This document shows positions 24,532 through 31,766 of a stretch of 31,825 bases of DNA, one piece after another. The notes beneath the pieces are model-generated. The model was not told where the DNA came from. It made no database searches and saw nothing but the letters and a program-made list of their open reading frames with translations. The translations under genes were made by a program, and so were the position numbers. The number at the start of each line of letters is the position of its first letter. Positions within the stretch are counted from its first letter, which is position 1. Origin of the DNA: an uncultured Collinsella sp. (GTDB lineage: Bacteria; Actinomycetota; Coriobacteriia; Coriobacteriales; Coriobacteriaceae). The stretch is taken from the NCBI GenBank assembly GCA_900549135.1, contig URNI01000009.1:1-31825 (forward strand), in the 5' to 3' direction.

Positions 24532-25350
24532 ATGCAGCTATCTGAGCAGCTTCTGCACACGACGATTCGCATCGAAGCTTCGTTGGCCTCGGGAGGTTGC
24601 TCAGTTGGAACGGGTTTCTTTTTCAAGTTCTGCGACGACGGAAAGACCTATGTGCCGGCAATCGTGACCAACAGGCACGTGGTCGAGGGCGCGTACGAGT
24701 ATCGCGTCATCTTTTCGAGATCTGACGAGAACGGAAACCTGCTCAATATAAACGAGCAACTTACCATGCGGGGCTCCGAGAGCGACTGGATCGCACACCC
24801 TGACGAAAGTGTTGACCTGTGCGTCTTACCCATCGGTCCCGCACTGAATGGTTTTATCCGGGCGGGGAAGCATCTGCTTACCATACCGCTCAGCTTGGAG
24901 CTTCTGCCGACGGATAAGCAGATTCAAGATATGGGCTGTATGGACGAGGTGACCATGGTCGGATACCCCAACGGCATTTGGGATGAGGCCAACAACCTGC
25001 CGATCGTCCGTCGGGGTATCACGGCGACGCCCTATAGGTACGACTATCAGGGGCAGAAAGAGTTCCTGGTTGACATGGCGTGCTACCCGGGATCGAGCGG
25101 TTCCCCGGTCTTTCTCTACAACGAGGGTACTTATTTGGAGAACGATGCTGTGGTCATGGGCAAGAGGCTCTATCTACTTGGCATCCTTCGGGCTGTGCCC
25201 ATCAGAACTCTTCTCGGAGACATCACCGTATCCACGATTGCCCACGTGAGCGTTCAGGACATGTTGAATCTCGGCATCGTCATCAAATCCGAGCGTCTGA
25301 GGGACTTCGATCCCATCGTGAGGGAACGCTTGAGCGTTTCTGGAAATTAG
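24532..25350 (+). CDS. Trypsin-like serine protease, cytoplasmic
   Basis: The 272-residue protein has the chymotrypsin-fold triad: H49 in TNRHVV, D95 in VDLCVLPI, and S189 in PGSSGSPVF (GXSGXP motif), preceded by the usual GTGFFF strand at 26-31. No signal peptide or membrane anchor is present, so it acts inside the cell, and no PDZ domain follows, unlike in HtrA/DegP. Intracellular stand-alone trypsin-like domains are found as effectors in bacterial defence and conflict systems; this role is inferred here. ATG 24532 follows AAAGGAAACCC. Its 3' end directly abuts IS256 remnants, so downstream partner genes may have been lost. The product itself looks intact. Confidence 0.85.
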   Translation: MQLSEQLLHTTIRIEASLASGGCSVGTGFFFKFCDDGKTYVPAIVTNRHVVEGAYEYRVIFSRSDENGNLLNINEQLTMRGSESDWIAHPDESVDLCVLPIGPALNGFIRAGKHLLTIPLSLELLPTDKQIQDMGCMDEVTMVGYPNGIWDEANNLPIVRRGITATPYRYDYQGQKEFLVDMACYPGSSGSPVFLYNEGTYLENDAVVMGKRLYLLGILRAVPIRTLLGDITVSTIAHVSVQDMLNLGIVIKSERLRDFDPIVRERLSVSGN

Positions 25351-25375
25351 TATTTATTTGGCTCGCCCGCTCTGA

Positions 25376-25626
25376 TGCCGCCCCCGCACAGCTGGTCGGC
25401 CTCGGCGTCCATCACCGCGTTCACGACCTGCTCGGCGAGGCGCCTGAGCAGCTCCTGCATGTCGATGGCGCCGTCGTCGAAACGGGGCATGGCGAGCATG
25501 TCCGGCGTCGGGTCTGATAAGATTTCCATAGCGGTCCTCGTCCTTTCCTAGAACCTGTTGTTGTGGTGATTTCAGATTCTAGGACGAGGGCCGCTCTTCG
25601 TTAAGCGGCCGCTGGGGCGTCACCCT
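25376..25626 (-). mobile_element. Truncated IS256-family element (5' end and start of transposase)
   Basis: On the minus strand, ATG 25529 opens a mutator-type transposase start with QELLRRLAEQVVNAVMDAE and DQLCGGG; the match ends near 25376 and the last residues are foreign. Upstream lie its leader with AAAGGACGAGGA and an element end near 25610-25626 (GGGTGACGCCCC on the minus strand). Only about 50 codons remain, so it is dead. It separates the protease gene from the pglX fragment. Confidence 0.75.
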
Positions 25627-26151
25627 TACACCAACATTTTCGACGCGATCGGCCGCTTCGTGGACTTCGTGCGCGACGTGTGTGCTGAGGATGCTCTGGA
25701 AGAGAATCTCCGTTTTGTGTCTGATGCCCTGGACGGTAAGTGCACGCCGCGTGAGATTATTCGCAACTACTTCCTCAAAGATTTCTACAAGGATCACTGC
25801 TCAACCCACCAGAAGCGCCCCATCTACTGGATGCTTGATTTCGGTAAGAAAAACGGCTTCAAGTGCCTTATTTACATGCATCGCTACCAGCCAGACCTGC
25901 TGGTCCGCGTACGCACTAATTATGTCCATGAACAGCAAGAACGGTACCGCACGCAGCTCGCTCACCTAGAGGAAGCCGTGGCACAAGTTGATATCTCGCA
26001 ACGCGTAAAGTTGAACAAGCAGATCAAGAAGCTCAACGATCAGCTCGCTGAGACTATAACCTTTGGGGAGAAGATTCACCATTTAGCAGAACAAATGATT
26101 GCGATCGGACTGAGGGATAAGCGTGATCGATTTCGGCATCTTTACCATTGA
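25627..26151 (+). pseudogene. pglX: C-terminal fragment of BREX methyltransferase PglX
   Basis: PglX is the adenine-specific DNA methyltransferase of BREX phage-defence systems, normally about 1200 residues. Only the last part is left: RFVDFVRDV, LEENLRFVSDAL, IIRNYFLKDFYKDHC, KRPIYWMLDFGKKNGFKCLI, YMHRYQPDLLVRVRTNYVHE and the coiled coil before AEQMIAI. This order matches the PglX C-terminus as I remember it. The 5' side is cut at the IS256 end; the true C-terminus diverges after MIAI near 26108, where the usual DLDDGVKVNY is missing. No methyltransferase motif remains, and no other BREX gene is present. Confidence 0.8.
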
Positions 26152-27074
26152 CGGGGTGAAGAGGTTCTTGTTCGACGCCCTGCGCATCGATGGGTGCGAG
26201 TTCGGAGATATGCAGCTGCGTTTTCGCAGCGACGAGGTTGGGACGTACGCCGATGTCCGGGAGAGGCTGGGGGAGTCCCTCGCCCCCGACGACCTGCTGC
26301 TGCACCTCAGGCACGTCACGGCCAACACGGATGGCTGCGCGTCCATTCGCGAGAGCGGGATTCTCGGAATCGGGGACGTGCTCTCGCGTCCTAGTGCGCT
26401 TACGCGTCTTTTCGAGGGCTGCGGGGTTCATTTCGACAAGGCGAGCCGAACCGTGTCTGTCGACGGGAGAAGGCTCAGCCTGGACCTGGTCGATGATGCC
26501 TTCCTCGGACGGGAGTCCTCGGAGCCGATAGATGGACTTCTGTACATTCTGGCGGAAGACTCCCTCGTGAACTCCTTCATCCACAAGTCGTGCATCCGGG
26601 AGTACTCCACGCTTTCGCGGTATCCCGAGGCCACATGGGCTCTGGAAGAGGTCGTCGGGCATGGGAACGAGGCGGTTTGGAGATGGAAGGACGCCGCGCG
26701 CCCATATGTTGTCGAGTTCACCGCGACTTTGAAGGAGCTCGATCTGTGTCGACTCCAGCCGGACGATGGGATGGGTTTTTGCAGGGCGGCGGTTTGAAGG
26801 AGTCCGTATTCAATAATCTGGTTTACCAGGCGCTCGGGGTCTGCGTGCGGGGTGCCCGCGAGGTTATCGCCTCCCTGCCTGCCGGCGGCGGGGTGCCCCG
26901 TCGTCGATCGTTCGGATAACCCCTCTGGATGAGTTCTGCGGCGACCCCGAAGCTGGCTTGGATTCCATGTGCGATAGGGAGGGGCGTTGTCGGATTTGCG
27001 ACGAAGACGCTGTGGAGTCCCTGTCGGCGTTCCTTATCGCTAATGGGTATCTAGGGGAGGACTTCTCGGGATAA
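26123..27074 (+). pseudogene. Frameshifted gene of unidentified family, possibly ADP-ribosyltransferase-like
   Basis: GTG 26123 has GAGGGATAA upstream and opens a 224-codon frame ending at 26797. Two further frames complete what looks like one protein of about 315 residues: LQGGGLKESVFNNLVYQALG (to about 26890) and IVRITPLDEFCGDPEAGLDS through to LGEDFSG (stop 27072-27074). Both joins fall on homopolymers, TTTTT (26776-26780) and GGGG (26890-26893), and one added base at each restores the frame. Residues HLRHVT (61-66), the SIRESGI turn and PYVVEF (194-199) recall the H-Y-E pattern of DarT-like ADP-ribosyltransferases, but this is only a resemblance. The end has a Cys-rich CDREGRCRIC. Either decayed or affected by sequencing errors. 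Confidence 0.55.
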
Positions 27075-27254
27075 AACGGGTTTCGCTTGGTCTAATGCGT
27101 AGGATGACCAGTTTCGTGTTGTCCCAGCAGGGAATCGCCCGACGGATCAGATTGCGGAAACATGGGGTTCCGATGCATGGGGTAGGCGAGGGGTCGTCGC
27201 CCTGATGTGCGAATGAGCTTCACCCTGCTGTCGCATTCTGTCCGTATGGATAAT

Positions 27255-27287
27255 GGCCGGCTTAAGGTGCCGGCCTCCTACCGGAGG
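27255..27287 (+). promoter_or_regulatory. Double hairpin masking a ribosome binding site
   Basis: GGCCGGC (27255-27261) pairs with GCCGGCC (27269-27275). Overlapping it, CCTCC (27274-27278) pairs with GGAGG (27283-27287), the Shine-Dalgarno of the gene at 27298. The two stems share 2 nt, so they could be alternatives. No U-run follows. Confidence 0.45.
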
Positions 27288-27297
27288 AGGTTGCGAC

Positions 27298-27648
27298 GTG
27301 CGCGCGATGATCGAGATTGAGTGGATGGACGGGCTTGTGACGAAGGTGCCGGAGTTCGCTCTGGGCGACGTATTCGGTGAAAGCGTTCAGGTAGAGCTCG
27401 ATTTCAAGTTCGACGACGTGTCGGAGGGCCTCTGGGTCGAGGTGCGCCATCATAAACCGGACGAGGGCTCGGATGGCGACCCGCGCGAAAGGGCCTGTAC
27501 GCTGCATGCGGACTGTCACTACGGTTTGGTCGACGCGGTCGACCTCGACCGTATCTTCTGCGTTCTCTTTGAGGGGCAGCCGAGGATCTGCCGCATCGCG
27601 GGGGAGCTCGTGAACCTCTCAAGGGCCTGTGCTATGGCTCAAGGTTGA
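27298..27648 (+). CDS. Hypothetical small protein, probably truncated
   Basis: I do not recognise this 116-residue protein. It starts at GTG 27298, 7 nt after a very strong AGGAGG; ATG 27307 is an alternative. It is acidic, soluble and rich in beta-strand-like alternation (MIEIEWMDGLVTKVPEF, VQVELDFKFDDVSEGLWVEV), with HHKPDEGSDGD in the middle. Its last residues overlap the edge of an IS256 fragment read on the other strand, so the natural C-terminus was probably replaced. The good ribosome binding site and hairpin leader suggest it was expressed. It stands between the frameshifted gene and the IS cluster. Confidence 0.5.
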   Translation: MRAMIEIEWMDGLVTKVPEFALGDVFGESVQVELDFKFDDVSEGLWVEVRHHKPDEGSDGDPRERACTLHADCHYGLVDAVDLDRIFCVLFEGQPRICRIAGELVNLSRACAMAQG

Positions 27649-27736
27649 CGCGCTACTGAACGTTGTCGGTGCGCAGCCTCGCGTGGCGCTCGTAGGGGAA
27701 GTCCAGGTAGGTCAGCGCGTCGGCCTCTGCCTCCTG
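27647..27736 (-). mobile_element. IS256-family transposase fragment
   Basis: Minus-strand translation gives EADALTYLDFPYERHARLRT then DNVQ, stop, RVN, matching the late part of mutator transposases (…HRRRLRTNNVQERVNREIKRR). It is interrupted by a stop codon and has no continuation. Because the N-terminal IS256 piece lies to the left on the same strand, the order is inverted relative to an intact gene, so two copies or a rearrangement are needed. Confidence 0.7.
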
Positions 27737-27794
27737 TTACCGTTCATGGGAAATCGGTCAATTGGGAGCGCGGTGGAAATCCTGGACCGTGTTC

Positions 27795-28092
27795 CTACGC
27801 TACAAGACCTAGGCTTCTTCGGTACTGCATCGGGCTCATATAGCCCAGGTCGCTCTTGCAGCGCTTGTCGCGATACCAGACCAGATAGGCGTACAGCATC
27901 TTCATGAATTCCCCCATGCCAACATCTTCCCAGCCCCTTCCGTAGAAGAGCTCCACCTTCAGCCTGCCGAAGCCCTCCGTCCTTGAATTGTCGGGTGAGC
28001 ACCCCTTTCTCGACATCGAGCGCGCGAGGTCCTGGGCGGCGCATAGCCGATCCGGCCCTGCCACCGGTAGTGGCCGCCGCGGTCGCTGGCTT
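27795..28092 (-). mobile_element. IS3-family transposase (OrfB) C-terminal fragment
   Basis: Reading leftward: SDRGGHYRWQ (near 28085), a frame change near 28035, then ARSMSRKGCSPDNSRTEGF, GRLKVELFYGRGWEDVG, and the end GYMSPMQYRRSLGLVA. This is the end of the IS3/IS150 DDE integrase, including the catalytic-type Glu in NSRTEGF; one Phe of the usual EGFFGRLK is missing. The N-terminal part is absent and the fragment abuts ISL3 at about 28092. Confidence 0.82.
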
Positions 28093-28492
28093 ACGCCTTG
28101 AGGAAGCGCGCCCGGGACCTCGGCCCCTACGAGGCATCGGCATTGTGCCAGCTTCGATCGGAGGCGGGCTGCTCGAGCCTCATGACCGCATACGACCTCA
28201 AAGAGGACTTCTTCGACATCTACGACGAGCACCCGCTCTCGCGGGAGGATGCCGAGGATGCATTCGATGCGTGGAAGGCATCCATCCCCGATGACAAGGC
28301 CTACGATCCCTTCCGGGGGCTTGCGAAGGCCGTGGAGAACCACCGCGAGTTCATATTTAACTACCGGGATTGTCCGAGCCGCATCTCGAACGGTTACACG
28401 GAATGCGCGAACCGCCTCATCAACGAGACTAACATGATGGGGCGTGGCCACTCCTTCGAGACGCTGCGCGCGCGTACGCTCTATCGCAGTTT
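28093..28492 (+). mobile_element. ISL3-family transposase C-terminal fragment
   Basis: The plus-strand frame gives RKRARDLGPYEASALCQLRS, MTAYDLKEDFFDIYDEHPLS, AFDAWKASIPDDKAYDPFRG and NGYTECANRLINETNMMGRG, as in the C-terminal half of ISL3 transposases. Similarity ends after RARTLYRS near 28490, where IS30-like sequence begins shortly after. The N-terminal part and ends are missing, so it is inactive. Confidence 0.8.
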
Positions 28493-28527
28493 GTCCCGTC
28501 ACAGAGGTATGGCCCTACGCCTGTCAT

Positions 28528-29526
28528 CTCGGCTGTCGGAACAGGAGTGGGTGCGGTTACCCCAAGTGTCGCTACGACGCTGCCTATCGCACCCGCCTGT
28601 CCGCGGCCCGTGAAGGGTTATGTCTCACCGCTGACGAGCTCGCCGCCATGGTCGCGATTGTGGTCCCTTTGTTTAGGCGGGGGCAGAGTTACGAGACCAT
28701 ATGGGCCACACATGCTGACGAGCTTCCTGTGTGCGTGCGCAGTGCCTGCTCCTATCAGGAGAGGGACAGGCGCGCCTTACCTGCTTCTCCCGCGAAAGGA
28801 CCGTATGAGGAAGCGTAAGCGCAGGGATGTCGAAGGTGCTGGGCGCGACGGGGTTGACCGCACTGGCCGTACCTACGCCGAATTCGAGGCGCTCTCGCTT
28901 GCCGACAGGTCGCGCGTGGTCCAATGTGACTCCGTTGAGGGCTACGAGCGCAACACCTACGACATCCTGAGCGCACACATCGTGGCCCGGGCGTTCCAAA
29001 TCTATTTGCGCAAGCGTCATGCCAGCTCCGGCAGCCATCGTTGCCTGCCTCGACCATATAGAGAGTCTCATAGGCTCTGTTGCTGCCTTCGAGGCTATCT
29101 TCGGCATCCTGCTAGTCGATTGAGGAGTCGAGTTCGATGATTGGAAGGGCCTGGAGCGCTGGTGTCTCGAAAGCGGAGCTCGGCGCTGCCGCGTGTTCTG
29201 CTGCGACGCGATGAGATCCAACCAGTAGTCGGCATGTGAGCGCAACCACGAGCAGCTCAGGCGCATTCTGCCCAAAAGCCGTAGTGGCGGTGCTCTGAGC
29301 CCCTACGACGTTGTAGTATGCTGCAGCCACGTAAACTCTTGCCCGCTTGCTGGACTCGCTGGCAGGTGTCCATTCGAGCTCCTCGGAGACCTGTTGCTGT
29401 GCGGCATCGGATGATCGCTTCGGGCTGTCCCTCGACAGCGAGCTCGCCGTCTCGCCCGATAAGGGGTCATCCCCGACGGGGTGGTACCAGGCCTACGAGC
29501 GGGGCGAAGGCTCTTGGGCCGCCGGG
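28528..29526 (+). mobile_element. Decayed IS30-family transposase
   Basis: The pieces are GCGYPKCRYDAAYRTRL, LCLTADELAAMVAIVVPLFR and GQSYETIWATHADELPVCVR in one frame; LLLPRKDRMRKRKRRDVEG, RTYAEFEALSLADRSRVVQC and ERNTYDILSAHIV in a second (shift near 28770); IVACLDHIESLIGSVAAFEA, FGILLVD, stop, GVEFDDWKGLERWCLE in a third; then NHEQLRRILPKSRS and PFELLGDLL. That is a nearly full IS30 transposase with at least two frame changes and several stops. It cannot be functional. Confidence 0.78.
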
Positions 29527-29580
29527 TGTCAGTGGTAGCGTGAAACTGAACACTTGTTCAGTTTCACGCTACCACTGACA
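29527..29580. repeat. Perfect 54-bp palindrome with IS-end-like arms
   Basis: Two exact 25-bp arms (29527-29551 and 29556-29580) flank a 4-nt loop ACTT. The outer ends are TGTCAGTGGT and ACCACTGACA, that is TGT…ACA, like the termini of IS21-type elements. It may be a minimal internally deleted IS with only its two inverted repeats left. No target duplication is evident and no U-run follows. Confidence 0.75.
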
Positions 29581-29779
29581 GTTCGCAAGCTTCATTATGA
29601 ATTCAGGGTACCTCATCTTGTCGATGCGGGATTGGCGCCCAGAGCCGGGGTCCCGCCAGAGTGCGATACGCCGTGTGCCGAACATGCAGGCGCGACCGTT
29701 GACGCCTTCTTCTCTTCTGCCGGAATCCACGCAGAAAGCATTCTGTACGACAGGCTATGCCAGGTGTTCTACCAAATGG
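29581..29779. other. Non-coding or unrecognised spacer
   Basis: An open plus-strand frame crosses it (HLVDAGLAPRAGVPPEC and DAFFSSAGIHAESILYDRLC), with codon use that looks plausible, but it has no start with a ribosome binding site and runs on into antisense of the MNT gene. I see no known family. It could be the tail of a deleted gene. Confidence 0.3.
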
Positions 29780-30082
29780 TCATTTTATCTTTCTATAATG
29801 AGGCGAGATTCTATCCAAGAATCCGACATGTCGCTCTTCATCGATGCCGAGGACCGTTAAGTCGACTACTCTACCGGTCTCGTTACCTAACTTTTGGGAT
29901 ATCTGTTCGCATCCGGAGACAAGTTGATCGGAATATTTCGAGTACAGTAGCAGCAAATCAATATCACTGTCTGCACTGAGCTCTGAACCACTCAGCGCAG
30001 ATCCGAACAGATAGACATGATCAAACTGAGAGAACAGTTCTAGGTTGCTGTCGAGAATGTCTATGAGTCTCAAATAGTTCAT
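29780..30082 (-). CDS. MNT-type nucleotidyltransferase paired with an HNH nuclease
   Basis: The 100-residue protein has a minimal nucleotidyltransferase fold: G27-S28 in YLFGSALSGS, metal ligands D40 and D42 in SDIDLLLLY, and a third Asp D74 in VVDLTVL. It is as small as HEPN/MNT antitoxins, but no HEPN gene is near. Its ATG overlaps the stop of the HNH gene by 4 nt (ATGA), so the two are translationally coupled. By analogy it may modify, and thereby restrain, the HNH protein, or be a signal or effector subunit; this is inference. Base composition is clearly more A+T-rich than in the first half of the window, suggesting transfer. Confidence 0.84.
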   Translation of the reverse strand: MNYLRLIDILDSNLELFSQFDHVYLFGSALSGSELSADSDIDLLLLYSKYSDQLVSGCEQISQKLGNETGRVVDLTVLGIDEERHVGFLDRISPHYRKIK

Positions 30083-31275
30083 AGTTTGCGAACGAATGGG
30101 AAGAAGCTATCCATATCGAGGAGCTTCACGTTAATTTGCCCCGCAAACACCTGGGCTTCTTCGGAGATGCATTGCTTACCGTTCCATCTATGCAAGTTGA
30201 CGACAACGGTATGTTCTGCCGGTGCTAAACGGGCCAACTCTGCATAGCTCAGACAGTATTCGTATACGAATAAGAAGCATTTTCCTTTCGCTATATATTC
30301 TCTAAGGTTTGTCTTCGACTTGCGAGTTGCTTTCTTTCCGCACAGGCGGAAGTACTTTAGGGCAAAAATCAAGCTGTCTAGCCTCATCTCGGCACGCCTG
30401 AAGCAGCGGGCGTCATAGTACATCTGTCGGATACGCGGCGTATCGTCAAGATAAACTACCGCCTCTTTCCCGTTTTCTATTATTTGCAACAATGGATGTT
30501 CTGCATCTAGAGAAACATCTATAAATCGCCCCTGTTCGTCAAGCTTTTTGATTAGCAGCTCTAGGGATTCTGCAGAGGGGAGCAGGTCACCTTCTATGGG
30601 CTGGATTCCGAAGATGGAGTTGATGACCTCGGGGAAAAGAATAGACCTTTGTCTTTCCGTATTATCTCTGGTGGCTTCGAACTCCTTAGCATGGTCGATA
30701 AAATCGCGGACAGCGGCCTGGTTGGAGAAGGAATTGTCCTTGTGGTTCTGGAACAGGCACAAGTTCGATTCGAACAGCGTGCAAAGTTTTCGGTTGTTGA
30801 CGATTATTTCCTTTTCAAAAACATCCCACAGTCTTCGCTTGTCCTTCATGTAGTAATTCTCATATATCGACTTGTTTCGGGCGAGCAGAGGTGCGGCCTC
30901 TTTGCGCAGGTCGTCGAAGGAACTGAACGTCTTTCCGAAAACGCGATCAATTTCTGCGTGACGAATCGACTTCCATTTCCTCGCTTCATCTGCCGTGAAA
31001 GCGGAGTTTTTGTCGAAATTCGTATGGCAGTTTGGACAGATGAGAATAAGGTTGTCGAACGTGTTCTCTGCGCTTTTGCAATATGGGACGATATGGGCTC
31101 GTTCAGCAATGTCTCCATTGCTGATGAATAGATCGGCCCGACAATCTGGATTCATGCATTTGCCGGCAGACTCCGCCCAGAGTCTTCGCTCGACATATGC
31201 TGAGATTGGCTTTCTGCTTGTCTTCGACACTTTCCGTCCCCGCTTTGACCTCTTCGATTGACGATTAACTGTCAT
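30079..31275 (-). CDS. HNH endonuclease domain protein
   Basis: The 398-residue protein has a basic N-terminal tail (residues 1-22) and an HNH domain at about 25-110: zinc cysteines C40/C45 (CMNPDC) and C80/C83 (CPNC), with H61 (AHIVPY), N75 (FDNLILIC) and H84 (CHTNF) as the HNH residues. The middle (about 120-230) has a helical PLLARNKSIYENY…VNNRKLCTLFESNLCLF…FP pattern that I associate with nucleases in defence loci. The C-terminal 150 residues are unrecognised; no SAVED motif is visible. There is no clear ribosome binding site; the promoter at 31284-31312 would give an almost leaderless mRNA. It forms a two-gene operon with the MNT gene. Probably a DNA-cutting effector. Confidence 0.87.
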   Translation of the reverse strand: MTVNRQSKRSKRGRKVSKTSRKPISAYVERRLWAESAGKCMNPDCRADLFISNGDIAERAHIVPYCKSAENTFDNLILICPNCHTNFDKNSAFTADEARKWKSIRHAEIDRVFGKTFSSFDDLRKEAAPLLARNKSIYENYYMKDKRRLWDVFEKEIIVNNRKLCTLFESNLCLFQNHKDNSFSNQAAVRDFIDHAKEFEATRDNTERQRSILFPEVINSIFGIQPIEGDLLPSAESLELLIKKLDEQGRFIDVSLDAEHPLLQIIENGKEAVVYLDDTPRIRQMYYDARCFRRAEMRLDSLIFALKYFRLCGKKATRKSKTNLREYIAKGKCFLFVYEYCLSYAELARLAPAEHTVVVNLHRWNGKQCISEEAQVFAGQINVKLLDMDSFFPFVRKL

Positions 31276-31283
31276 TTAAGAAT

Positions 31284-31312
31284 ATGTTATCCAATGATTG
31301 GGCCACCGTCAG
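31284..31312 (-). promoter_or_regulatory. Candidate promoter of the HNH-MNT operon
   Basis: CTGACG (31312-31307), a 17-nt spacer and TAACAT (31289-31284) on the minus strand place the start of transcription within a few bases of the ATG at 31275. That would explain the missing Shine-Dalgarno. Match is 4 of 6 for both boxes. Confidence 0.35.
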
Positions 31313-31419
31313 GCTTCAAGTGAAGATTATTGAACGGGGAGGTAAATGGAGCACTAAAGAAGTAGACATTCGGCAGCTTTAAGCCCCAGGGTTAACGAAT
31401 CGCGTGCCGAATGACGCTG

Positions 31420-31761
31420 CTATAGGCTGTCAAGTCCTTTATCGGACGACATTTTAGCATTCAAGTAGCGGTCGTATTCGCGTCTGATTTCCTCGTGGGG
31501 GCATACTTCTCTTTCTATTTCGCTGAGCCTTACATTCGGCACGTTAAGCTCTCGGGCAACCTGCTTTTGGGTCAATCCGAGCGATTTTCGCATGTCCGCC
31601 AGTATCGAGCCCCGGGCGTACTTCAACCTCATGGGGCGCCGCAACGTTGGGTAAACCTCCCTGGCTGTGAACCTCTTAAGGCAGCGCATGATCTCTCGCT
31701 TTGTCTTGCCGTCGGACTTGCGCTTCGCCATGTAGGCGAGCGTTCTCTCGTCCCCGCGCAT
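31420..31761 (-). pseudogene. IS110-like transposase C-terminal fragment with a Cro/XRE-like HTH tail
   Basis: The 113-codon frame starts with RGDERTLAYMAKRKSDGKTK and REIMRCLKRFTAREVYPTL, the typical C-terminal motif of IS110-type transposases. From residue 45 on it carries a helix-turn-helix (LTQKQVARELNVPNVRLSEI, 63-82) and a basic end. The HTH tail may be native to this subgroup or a fusion. There is no ribosome binding site before the ATG, and the 5' part of the gene is replaced by IS30 sequence at about 31762, so it is a remnant. Confidence 0.6.
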
Positions 31762-31766
31762 CCTGT

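Noticed and set aside
30079..31275. HNH protein as CBASS effector Cap5 (HNH-SAVED)
   Set aside because: Length fits, but no SAVED-like motifs are visible at the C-terminus and the partner is a minimal MNT protein, not a CD-NTase cyclase.
31284..31382. 32-codon plus-strand frame (MLSNDWATVR…)
   Set aside because: No ribosome binding site and no family; it may be the tail of a lost gene but cannot be supported.
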